From Terriglobia bacterium (GTDB lineage Bacteria > Acidobacteriota > Terriglobia > UBA7540): a stretch of 64,000 bases of DNA. The notes beneath the pieces were generated by a model that ran no database searches, was not told where the DNA came from, and saw only the letters and a list, made by a program, of their open reading frames with translations. Below are positions 8,407 to 16,390 of the stretch, piece by piece; positions within the stretch are counted from its first letter, which is position 1, and every line of letters starts with the position of its first letter. The DNA is taken from assembly GCA_035712365.1 (NCBI GenBank), contig DASTAW010000048.1, positions 186,001 to 250,000 of the forward strand, given 5' to 3'. Both the position numbers and the translations under genes were made by a program.

Positions 8407-10260
8407 ATGACCTATCGGTTGACAACCGCGCAGGCGCTGATTGCTTTTCTAAAACAACAAAACGTCGAGAGAGACGGAAAACCTCACCCGTTTTTCTCAG
8501 GCTGCTTTGGAATTTTCGGGCATGGCAATGTGACTGGCATTGGCCAAGCTCTTCAGCAGAACCCCGACTTCCCCTATTATCTGGGCCGAAACGAACAAGC
8601 CATGGTCCACACGGCTGCGGCCTTTGCCAAAATGAGCAACCGTTTGCGAACACTGGTCTGTACGACGTCGATAGGCCCCGGCGCCACAAACATGATGACG
8701 GGCGCTGCGGCGGCCACAATCAACCGCCTGCCGGTCCTTTTGCTGCCTGGAGACATTTTCGCGCGGCGCAATGTTGCTCCTGTACTCCAGCAACTGGAGT
8801 CACCGGGCTCGCAGGATTTTTCTGTCAACGACTGCTTTAAGCCTGTTTCACGGTACTGGGATCGCATTCAGCGCCCGGAGCAGATTGTGACCGCATTGCC
8901 CGAAGCGATGCGCGTCCTGACTTCGCCTGCCGAAACGGGCGCCGTCACATTGGCGATGCCTCAGGATGTGCAGCCACAGGCATTCGATTTCCCATCGGAT
9001 CTTTTTGAGAAGCGCATATGGAGAGTGCCTCGTCCGCGAGGCGATCGTGAGGTCATCCGGATGGCCGTAGAACGAATCCGGTCCTCCCGCAGTCCACTGA
9101 TCATTGCAGGGGGTGGTGTCATTTATTCTGACGCGACTGACGTCCTGTCACGGTTTGCCTCTCAGACGGGCATCGCAGTCGTGGAAACCCAGGCCGGAAA
9201 GGGATCTCTCTGTTTCGACCATGATCAGTCATTGGGAGCGGTGGGCGTCACGGGTACTCCCGGCGCCAATATTTTTGCCCGGGAGTCAGACCTGGTGATC
9301 GGCCTTGGTACCCGCTTTAGCGATTTTACCACCGCGTCGAAGACTGCCTTTCAGAATCCTGATGTGAATTTCATTAACATTAATGTCGCAGAGTTTGACG
9401 CGTACAAACATGCGGCGCTTCCGATTGTTGCCGACATTAAAGTGGTGTTGGAAGAGATGTGCCAACCCCTTGGCGATTTCCACGTCAGCACTGATTACTG
9501 CGCCCGCCTCGAACGCCTGAAAGCCGAATGGGACCAGGAGGTCGATCGAATTTACGGTCTGCACGATGGCCCGCCTATTAGCCAGGGAGAGGTCATCGGT
9601 ATCATCAATAATTTCATCCGACCGCGGGACGTTATTGTCAATGCCGCCGGAAGCGCCCCCGGGGACCTCCACAAGCTTTGGCGTTCTCGCAATCCAAAGG
9701 GTTATCACATGGAGTACGGTTACTCGACCATGGGATACGAAATCGCCGGAGGTCTCGGCGTCAAGATGGCCGCTCCGGATCGTGAAGTCTACGTGCTGGT
9801 GGGAGACGGCTCTTATCTCATGATGGCTCAGGAAATCGTCACATCGCTTCAGGAAGGTTACAAACTGAATATCGTAGTGGTTGACAACCACGGCTTCTCA
9901 AGCATCGGCGGACTCAGCCGCGCCTGCGGCAGTGGCGGTTTTGGAACCGAGTACCGCTATCGGCGAAACGGCTGCCTGGACGGTGAGGTGATGTCACTCG
10001 ATTTCGTTGGCAATGCCGCCAGTCTGGGAGCGGTTGCAGTGCGCGCCAGGACACGGGAAGATCTCGCGGCAGCTCTTGCGCAAGCGCGCACCGAATCCCG
10101 CACAACCGTCATTGTGGTGGAAGTTGACCTCAATCAGCGTGTCCCGGGCTATGAGTCCTGGTGGGACGTACCTATTGCGGAAGTATCCGAAATGGAATCC
10201 GTCCGCACAGCCCACAATGCATACACCGCCGCGAAAGGGAAAGAGCGGTACTTCCTTTAA
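8407..10260 (+). CDS. iolD: Trihydroxycyclohexane-dione hydrolase IolD (ThDP enzyme)
   Basis: Thiamine-diphosphate-dependent ring-opening hydrolase of 617 residues that turns 3D-(3,5/4)-trihydroxycyclohexane-1,2-dione into 5-deoxy-D-glucuronate, feeding IolB. The N-terminal pyrimidine-binding domain has the IolD hallmark FSGCFGIFGHGNVTGIGQAL, then the ThDP-activating glutamate in GRNEQAMVH. A central domain runs through IIAGGGVIYSDA. The C-terminal pyrophosphate-binding motif starts GDGSYL near residue 466 and closes with the VDNHGF region about 28 residues later. A strong AAGGAGGGGG precedes the ATG. Unlike the other iol genes it is transcribed rightward, away from the permease/iolG run, and converges on the porin gene. 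Confidence 0.95.
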   Translation: MTYRLTTAQALIAFLKQQNVERDGKPHPFFSGCFGIFGHGNVTGIGQALQQNPDFPYYLGRNEQAMVHTAAAFAKMSNRLRTLVCTTSIGPGATNMMTGAAAATINRLPVLLLPGDIFARRNVAPVLQQLESPGSQDFSVNDCFKPVSRYWDRIQRPEQIVTALPEAMRVLTSPAETGAVTLAMPQDVQPQAFDFPSDLFEKRIWRVPRPRGDREVIRMAVERIRSSRSPLIIAGGGVIYSDATDVLSRFASQTGIAVVETQAGKGSLCFDHDQSLGAVGVTGTPGANIFARESDLVIGLGTRFSDFTTASKTAFQNPDVNFININVAEFDAYKHAALPIVADIKVVLEEMCQPLGDFHVSTDYCARLERLKAEWDQEVDRIYGLHDGPPISQGEVIGIINNFIRPRDVIVNAAGSAPGDLHKLWRSRNPKGYHMEYGYSTMGYEIAGGLGVKMAAPDREVYVLVGDGSYLMMAQEIVTSLQEGYKLNIVVVDNHGFSSIGGLSRACGSGGFGTEYRYRRNGCLDGEVMSLDFVGNAASLGAVAVRARTREDLAAALAQARTESRTTVIVVEVDLNQRVPGYESWWDVPIAEVSEMESVRTAHNAYTAAKGKERYFL

Positions 10261-10383
10261 GAATCGCAGAAGGTGGAGTGCGGAGTGGCATGGAGCAGAA
10301 TGTCTCGAAAAACTAAGCGCGCGCGCATTTTTGAAGAACTCTGTCATCGGTAAGAGTCCGGCGAAGGTCAAAATAAACCGGCA

Positions 10384-11826
10384 TCAAAATCGAAATTGTG
10401 TGGTAACCAGGGCTGAGAGTAGTGCTCCCGACGGTCGAGGCACCGGTATAACTACGGGCTTGGCAAGCACTTCTACGTTAAGGTCGAGCATGATCCTAAC
10501 GAAGCGGGTTAAATACCAGTTGAGACCCGGGGTGAACGTATTCACCTGGTTCCTCTCAGATCCATCCGACATGTGCAGTGTCGAGTAGCGGAATTTCAAT
10601 TCCCATGCCCCCAAGCCCTTCCGGGGGCTGCCGAAGACGGGGGAGTGCGGGACCGGCTGGGCGTCCTCCACCCTATTTTCTCCTGTTATCAGATACGTGG
10701 TGCTGAAGTAGTATCCCTTCGCAGTAATGCCAGGCAGGTTGTCTCCCCTGGAACCCAGTCCGTGCCGGTCTTGCTGGCTTTGAATATATTCGGCGTGAAA
10801 ACCAGCCGGTCCAATCAGCCACGCCCATTCTCCATTCTCGCGGGTAACGGCCCCGTTCACGGCCTGCTGCGTGAAGAACACAAAGCTGCCGCTCGCCGTC
10901 GATCCCAAAAAGCTTTTGCCGTATGTCGTGCGGCCGTCCGCAAATGCAGAGCCGAAGGTCATTCCCCTTAAGTAACGGCTGGAGCTGCTTAGCCACGGAG
11001 TAATGCGAAGCCGGAACACACCATCCGGAGTGACTGAGTCTTTTTCAGCCAGGGGACCTTTGCCACCAAAGATTCCTAGTTGATATTGCACGTCGCGTCC
11101 AAAGAGGAAACCCTGCGCCATGATGCCCGCACCCTGTCCCGGCACCAAATTGTTGACCATTTCTCGTTCGGCAAACTCGAGATATCTGGAGCTTGTCAAC
11201 TCTTCACGAGAAAAGGGTTCCTTGAAACGCCCGATCTTGAACTGAAGAGCCGGCTTGTAATTAATCTGCAGATCCGCATTGTAAAGCGAGATTTTGAGAT
11301 TGCTAGCCTCCACCGAAAAGTCAAAATCGTAATGCTGTCCGAGCGTTCCCTGAATGCCCAGTTCGACACGGCGCATGATAAAGTCATTGCTTGGCGCAGC
11401 CGGTCCCGCGTGTCCGCGATAGGTAAATTGGAAATAGCCATTCGGGTCAACCTCGAACCGCCCTTCTCTGCGAATATAGAGATGGCTCCCATCCCATCCC
11501 GCTTCGAGGCCACGGCCCGATGGCGATTGGACACGGACACTACCCTTGTCGCCGGAAGCAGTCGATTTATGCTTGCCACTCCGGGCGATATCCGGCACGC
11601 ACGGGTGAGGAGCAGCAGCCTGGACGGTCGCATTCTCTTGGGACTTTGATCTTTCTGCTAAAGAGAACGCCGCCTCTTTCCGCGGAATAGCAGGCGACGG
11701 CGCGAGGGCCTCACAGCGGTTGATTTCTCTCCGGAGACGCCAGGGACTCACCGCGAGCGAAGGACGACATAGCAGAAGAAGCGCCATGGCTCCGAAAACC
11801 GCATTTGTTCTCTTACGCTTCTTCAA
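10384..11826 (-). CDS. OprO/OprP-type phosphate-selective porin
   Basis: Outer-membrane beta-barrel of about 480 residues. The C-terminal half reads as repeated amphipathic strands (FQFTYRGHAG, YDFDFSVEASN, LQFKIGRFKEPFS, WELKFRYSTLHMSDG) and ends in aromatic TTQFRF, typical of BamA-inserted barrels. The FKIGRFKEPFSREEL segment is the usual mark of the phosphate-selective porin O/P family. A TTG at 11826 gives a classic basic signal-peptide start (KKRKRTNAVFGAMALLLL). A TTG at 11850 and an ATG further in are alternatives, and no ribosome site decides. Residues 40-110 form a low-complexity linker. It follows a secreted metallophosphoesterase closely and is probably in one transcript, which suggests uptake of phosphate released by that enzyme. 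Many acidobacterial OprO/P-like porins are not proven to be phosphate-specific. Confidence 0.8.
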   Translation of the reverse strand: MKKRKRTNAVFGAMALLLLCRPSLAVSPWRLRREINRCEALAPSPAIPRKEAAFSLAERSKSQENATVQAAAPHPCVPDIARSGKHKSTASGDKGSVRVQSPSGRGLEAGWDGSHLYIRREGRFEVDPNGYFQFTYRGHAGPAAPSNDFIMRRVELGIQGTLGQHYDFDFSVEASNLKISLYNADLQINYKPALQFKIGRFKEPFSREELTSSRYLEFAEREMVNNLVPGQGAGIMAQGFLFGRDVQYQLGIFGGKGPLAEKDSVTPDGVFRLRITPWLSSSSRYLRGMTFGSAFADGRTTYGKSFLGSTASGSFVFFTQQAVNGAVTRENGEWAWLIGPAGFHAEYIQSQQDRHGLGSRGDNLPGITAKGYYFSTTYLITGENRVEDAQPVPHSPVFGSPRKGLGAWELKFRYSTLHMSDGSERNQVNTFTPGLNWYLTRFVRIMLDLNVEVLAKPVVIPVPRPSGALLSALVTTQFRF

Positions 11827-11862
11827 CTGTACCCAACAGTTACTCGGCAATGCCGACCAACG

Positions 11863-13047
11863 TCACTTTTCTGTTGGCGCGGGGCTGCCGCCGCTGCGGT
11901 TCTCTTCAAAGCACCAATGGGTGAGTTCAGGAGTAAATTTGTCCACCACGGCGCGCGGCACGTCCGATTCCTTCAACTGGTAAAACTTGAAGCTGACGGA
12001 GCCAGGGTCGCTGCCGGGCGGATTCACCGTCCCCACAATATACCCATACACGTTGGTCATCGCTTCGCCCGCCCCCGGCAGGATCCTTGACAGGCTGACG
12101 CGCGAGGCGCCTGCCGTACCAATAATCCATCCCGGCAGCACGCCGCCGTGGGTCTTCCAGTATTCGGTGTTGTAAGCGTCCGCAATGTAAGCGTGCAGAT
12201 GTGCAGCGATCACGTATACGTGCTTGTGCGACTGCTGCTCGGCTTGCAGCAGGTCCTTGTACACCTGCGAGCCACTCTCGATTCCCTGGGCAGACTCGTC
12301 CATGCTGTGGGGAGAGACGCCATGCGGCAGAGGCTCGTGCATTCCCAGCACAATCGTATGCACGTTCGGGTCAGTCTCATCGCGCTTCAGCGCGGATTCA
12401 AACCATCGCACCTGTCCTGTGTCGAACTGCTCGTCTCCGGCGTTGTCCATAGTGAAGAAGTCCACGCCTCCGATTTTCCAGTGATAATACGTCCGAAGCC
12501 CGTAGTCAAACGAGTTGTCCTCCAGCCGTTGCTTCTGAATGATGGGCGTATTCAGCCAGTTGGCAAATTCCACCATATAATCCTGCCGGGTTTTGAAATG
12601 CGACTCATGATTGCCGATGGCCAGAAACACCGGCATCTGGCCAAACGGCAGGAGCTGATTCTGAATGAAGTCATTCCAGTGGCTGCTCAGGTACCGGCTC
12701 ACACTGATGCGATGCCCCCGGTAGCCTTCCTCGTTGGTCATGTCCTGATCAACGTCGCTGCCCAGCCGAAAATCTCCCAGATGCCAGTAGAATGCCGCAT
12801 CGTGAGCCTGCGCGCCTGCGGCAATCTCCGGCATCACCACATCCCCGCAATTCCGCGAGTCGCCCGACACCACAAAAGTCCAGGTCTCATCAGGAGCTTT
12901 AACAAGTGTTTGGCTTGCAGTCGATGTTTCACTGGACTTTCCTCCAACGCTTTTCGACCAGCCCGGCGATAGCGGCCACAAGAGGATTAAGCCTAACCCG
13001 AGCATTCCAAGGCTGATTAAAACCTTTTGGTTCTGCCCATGAGACAT
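11863..13047 (-). CDS. Exported calcineurin-like metallophosphoesterase
   Basis: About 394 residues with an N-terminal hydrophobic signal (VLISLGMLGLGLILLW) and the five blocks of the calcineurin-like metallophosphatase fold: GDSRN (about 62-66), HLGDFR (about 89-94), AIGNHES (about 143-149), GMHEP, and AAHLHAY. Together these supply the two-metal site. It should hydrolyse a phosphate ester outside the cytoplasm, but the substrate is unknown. AGGAGGG lies ten bases before the ATG at 13047. A GTG at 13053 is a closer alternative. It precedes the phosphate-porin-like gene by a few bases on the same strand, so a phosphate-scavenging pair is a reasonable inference. Confidence 0.85.
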   Translation of the reverse strand: MSHGQNQKVLISLGMLGLGLILLWPLSPGWSKSVGGKSSETSTASQTLVKAPDETWTFVVSGDSRNCGDVVMPEIAAGAQAHDAAFYWHLGDFRLGSDVDQDMTNEEGYRGHRISVSRYLSSHWNDFIQNQLLPFGQMPVFLAIGNHESHFKTRQDYMVEFANWLNTPIIQKQRLEDNSFDYGLRTYYHWKIGGVDFFTMDNAGDEQFDTGQVRWFESALKRDETDPNVHTIVLGMHEPLPHGVSPHSMDESAQGIESGSQVYKDLLQAEQQSHKHVYVIAAHLHAYIADAYNTEYWKTHGGVLPGWIIGTAGASRVSLSRILPGAGEAMTNVYGYIVGTVNPPGSDPGSVSFKFYQLKESDVPRAVVDKFTPELTHWCFEENRSGGSPAPTEK

Positions 13048-13252
13048 TGACACACTCCCTCCTATGATTGTTCAACTCATCGTTCGCTTAGCATTAATGA
13101 ATCAGGGCAGCCCTGGGGTGGGACGGGGGAACGATAGTTTTGCTTCCGACTGGTCTGTGCCCATTCCGGCGGAGTCGCCTCTGAGCCTTTGCCCCTGAGG
13201 GACGTAGCAAAGGAAAATTTTCCTCCTCTAACCCCCGGATAATCTCGCCCTT

Positions 13253-13284
13253 GCGGCCATCGGCGATTATGAGCCGATGGCCGC
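13253..13284. repeat. 12-bp perfect palindromic stem downstream of receptor gene
   Basis: GCGGCCATCGGC and GCCGATGGCCGC form a perfect 12-bp stem around the 8-base spacer GATTATGA. It begins 27 bases past the stop of the first tandem receptor gene. No U-run follows on either strand, so it is more like a stabilising stem or a REP-like element than an intrinsic terminator. A second short palindrome (AGGAAAATTTTCCT, about 13210-13223) lies beside it. The rest of the 13048-13310 gap holds no gene that I can support. Confidence 0.5.
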
Positions 13285-13310
13285 GAGAGGTCCCTTCGTG
13301 CCCAAGCGGC

Positions 13311-16300
13311 TCAGAACTCCAGCCGTAGCATAAACTGAAGCCGCCGCGACGAGCCGATCCCGGTGGCGCCGTCATTCAACTGGCCGGTAATGGTCCCGAA
13401 GGCGCCGTCCGAGATATTGGCATCCGGATCCCCGTAGATCGGGTGATTGAACAGGTTAAAAGCTTCGGCCCGGAAGTCCAGGGCCAGCCGTTCAGTAATG
13501 GCCGTTTTCTTCTCGAGCGCCGTGTCGATTTCGTAGTACCCCGGGCCGCGTCCAGCGTTATACCCCAAGTTTCCCCGCGTGCCCGGTGCGGGTACCGCAA
13601 AGGCCGCTGGATTGAACCAGTTGTTGATTGTTCGGTTGGCCGGATAAATGGGTACGCCGGGGACCAGTTCCGGCCGCTGATTCCTTGTCACGCCGTCGGG
13701 CACATCTGTCGAACTCCGGTCTACCAGGATATCAATCGGGCGGCCGCTCGTTGCCGACGCAATTCCGCTCAGTTGCCAGCCCCCGAGCAACCTTCCGGCC
13801 ATGCCGCCGGCGTTTAAGAAATGCTTGCCCGGGCCAACCGGAAGCTCGTAAACCGAATTGACGGAAAGGGAATGGCGCACGTCAATCTCCGAGCTGCCAT
13901 AGGAACATCTGATGCAATCATAGTCTTCAACGTGCGGATACTCGCCCGCTCCAAACCCGCCCCAGGCCAAGCCGTGCGACCACATGTACTCCGTCCCCCA
14001 CGTCAATCCACTGGTGATATGACGCTGCACGGATACCTGAAGAGAGTGGAAGTTGCTGTTGCCCTGGTTTCTTTTCTGATTGAACTCGCCAAAGCCGGGG
14101 ATGGGACGAACGCAATTGCCAGTGAGCGCGGAACCATTTTCGCAGCGGTTGAACCGAACGGCGGAGAACAGCCTGTGCCCCTCGCTCCCTTGGTAGGCAA
14201 CCTGGCCGATAAACCCATGCGGCAACATGCGCTGGACAGTGAGGTCCCAGTCTTCGAAGTATCCGTCCCTCCGGTTCGGGTCCCATGCCTTAGGCGAGAA
14301 TAGAGGATTGGTGAGCAGGGCCGGAGAGACTGGGTACGAAAGGCTCGGCACGTCCGCAGCCTTAATAAGAAATCGCTGGGCCGTACTCTCGTGCCCGTCG
14401 CTGAAGTCGTCCATCTGGTTCGGCTCGAAGTACATCCCGAACCCGGCGCGGATGACGGTTTTTCCCGAGACTCCTCCGGGCTGCCACGCCAGGCCCAGCC
14501 GCGGGGCGAAGTCCTTATAGTACGGCGAGTACAGTGGCGTACCCTTCGGGCAGAACCCTCCACATGCAATTGTCACGACGGCCTGGCGGTCATGCACCTC
14601 TTTCAGGACCGTGTAATGCTCCCATCGTAATCCGTAGGTGAGCGTAAGGTTGGGGCGCACTTTGAAGGTATCCTGCGCGTAGGGCATGATGTAGGTGCGC
14701 CGGTGGCCACCGAGGGTCAACTCCCCAAGGAATTCGAAATTATCCACGGCGTTGTTGATAAAGTCCTGCGGGCTGTTGTATGTATATATCCCGTTAGCGA
14801 ATTGAGCCTCGCTCGAATTGTTAAGCCGATGGCGCTCAATGCCGATCCCCATTTTGATGGTGTGCCGGCCCTTGACCATAGTCAAATCGTCGTAGGCGTC
14901 AATCGTGGTGCCAATCTCTTCGTCGAGTGTGGTTTCACTAGGATCATCGAAGCCCCCCACGCTTACTCCGGTGGAGGTCACTACTCCGTTGAAGAGCGCG
15001 GTCGGAGACGTTCCAAAGGTGAAGTGATTCAAGGCAGAGCGGTTGACTCCACCCCGGAGTTCGTTAACGATCGTCGGCGAAAAGACGTGCGTTAACTGCA
15101 CAACATAATTGGAGATGCGTAACAGTGGATTATCTCGGCCGCCCACCGTATCCGCCGGTGAGTTGATGACGGCGTCGTCAATGTTGACGCGGCCGAAAAT
15201 GGAGGTCCTACTGTTGAACGTATGATCCAGACGGCCCATCCCGCTATTCTCTTGCTGGGAGTTCAGGCCGACGAATTTCGCTTGGTCGGTGAAGGCGTCG
15301 ACGGGTGTCTGCCCAACCGGCCAGGAATTGACAAACTGTGTCAGCGCCGGCGAGGTGGCCGCCACCTGGTTTCGAACTGCCGCATTCGGCACAAACCCGA
15401 TAATAGTGGAGTTCAGGATCTGCCGGAGCCCTTCATAATCGGCATAGAAGAAAGTGCGGTCCTTCTGGATAGGCCCGCCCATTTCGCCGCCGAACTGGTT
15501 CAGGTGGAACGGAGGGACGTCCGTATCGAAGGGCGAGCGGGCGTCGAAGACGTTGTTGCGCAGGAAATCGAAGGCTGCGCCGTGATACTGGTTCGTCCCC
15601 GTCTTTGATACGATGCTGACCTGGGCCCCAGCCGAGCCGCCCTGGTCGGCGGTATAGACGGACGAGCTCACGCGGAACTCCGCGATCGATTCCAGCGAAA
15701 TGGACAGGCGCGCGCCAGCCTTCTGGTTCTGCTCCTGGACTCCGGTAGCGTCGATTCCGTCGTAGGTGTAGTTATTGTCGTCTGTTCCTCGCCCGACGAA
15801 CCGCAGGTCCCTCTGGCCTCCGCCGCCGAGGTTCACCGCTCCCTGGGTGAGCGTCATCAGTCCGGCCCAGTCGCGCCCGTTGAGCGGAATCTCTTGGACT
15901 TGCTGTGAGCGGACGACGGTCGAGAGCTGGGCATTGTTTGTTTCGAGCGACACGGCCGTTGCACTTACCTGGACCCTGGTTGTGGCGGCGCCCACCGCCA
16001 GTTGCGCGTTTAACGTTCGGTTCTCGCCGACGGTTAGCTGGATCGACGTTGACCGAAAGGTGTTAAATCCTTTGGCAGAAACCGTGAGATCGTAAGTCCC
16101 TATAGGCAGACTGTTGATGCTGTAAACCCCGGAGCTCCCAGTTGTTACCTGCCTGGTGAAACCGGTGTCGGGGGCGACGACCTCCACGGTTGCACCCGGA
16201 ACGCTCGCCCCACTCGGGTCCGTCACGGTCCCATTAAGGTTGGCCCGGTTGATTTGCGCCTTGCCGCTGGCAGTCCATAGAAAAAACACACACGAACCCA

Positions 16301-16340
16301 AGAGAAAATAGTAGAGAAAATACAATCCTCGCCCTTTCAT
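13311..16340 (-). CDS. Oar-like TonB-dependent outer-membrane receptor, copy 1
   Basis: A 1009-residue outer-membrane protein: signal peptide (about 1-28), a carboxypeptidase-regulatory-like beta-sandwich (about 29-115, with NGTVTDPSGASVPGA and GVYSINSLPIGTYDLTVSA), a TonB plug region (IPLNGRDWAGLMTLTQGAV, TYDGIDATGVQEQ) and a long barrel closing with FMLRLEF. This architecture is abundant in Acidobacteriota and usually assigned to uptake of large organic substrates. The substrate is unknown. AAGGAGGGAG sits five bases before the ATG at 16340. The frame remains open another 106 codons upstream, but that part overlaps the neighbour's end and lacks receptor features. It lies 50 bp after a closely similar gene and is clearly a tandem duplicate, probably co-transcribed with it. 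Confidence 0.9.
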   Translation of the reverse strand: MKGRGLYFLYYFLLGSCVFFLWTASGKAQINRANLNGTVTDPSGASVPGATVEVVAPDTGFTRQVTTGSSGVYSINSLPIGTYDLTVSAKGFNTFRSTSIQLTVGENRTLNAQLAVGAATTRVQVSATAVSLETNNAQLSTVVRSQQVQEIPLNGRDWAGLMTLTQGAVNLGGGGQRDLRFVGRGTDDNNYTYDGIDATGVQEQNQKAGARLSISLESIAEFRVSSSVYTADQGGSAGAQVSIVSKTGTNQYHGAAFDFLRNNVFDARSPFDTDVPPFHLNQFGGEMGGPIQKDRTFFYADYEGLRQILNSTIIGFVPNAAVRNQVAATSPALTQFVNSWPVGQTPVDAFTDQAKFVGLNSQQENSGMGRLDHTFNSRTSIFGRVNIDDAVINSPADTVGGRDNPLLRISNYVVQLTHVFSPTIVNELRGGVNRSALNHFTFGTSPTALFNGVVTSTGVSVGGFDDPSETTLDEEIGTTIDAYDDLTMVKGRHTIKMGIGIERHRLNNSSEAQFANGIYTYNSPQDFINNAVDNFEFLGELTLGGHRRTYIMPYAQDTFKVRPNLTLTYGLRWEHYTVLKEVHDRQAVVTIACGGFCPKGTPLYSPYYKDFAPRLGLAWQPGGVSGKTVIRAGFGMYFEPNQMDDFSDGHESTAQRFLIKAADVPSLSYPVSPALLTNPLFSPKAWDPNRRDGYFEDWDLTVQRMLPHGFIGQVAYQGSEGHRLFSAVRFNRCENGSALTGNCVRPIPGFGEFNQKRNQGNSNFHSLQVSVQRHITSGLTWGTEYMWSHGLAWGGFGAGEYPHVEDYDCIRCSYGSSEIDVRHSLSVNSVYELPVGPGKHFLNAGGMAGRLLGGWQLSGIASATSGRPIDILVDRSSTDVPDGVTRNQRPELVPGVPIYPANRTINNWFNPAAFAVPAPGTRGNLGYNAGRGPGYYEIDTALEKKTAITERLALDFRAEAFNLFNHPIYGDPDANISDGAFGTITGQLNDGATGIGSSRRLQFMLRLEF

Positions 16341-16390
16341 TACTCCCTCCTTAAAAACTTTGACCTTAAACCCGACGAGGCTAAAGCGGC

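Noticed and set aside
9286-9891. Leftward frame of 201 codons inside iolD
   Set aside because: Antisense to the ThDP enzyme and without recognisable domains.
12148-12972. Long rightward frame of 274 codons
   Set aside because: It lies entirely antisense to the metallophosphoesterase gene, whose five catalytic blocks are clear; the frame shows no motifs or signal.
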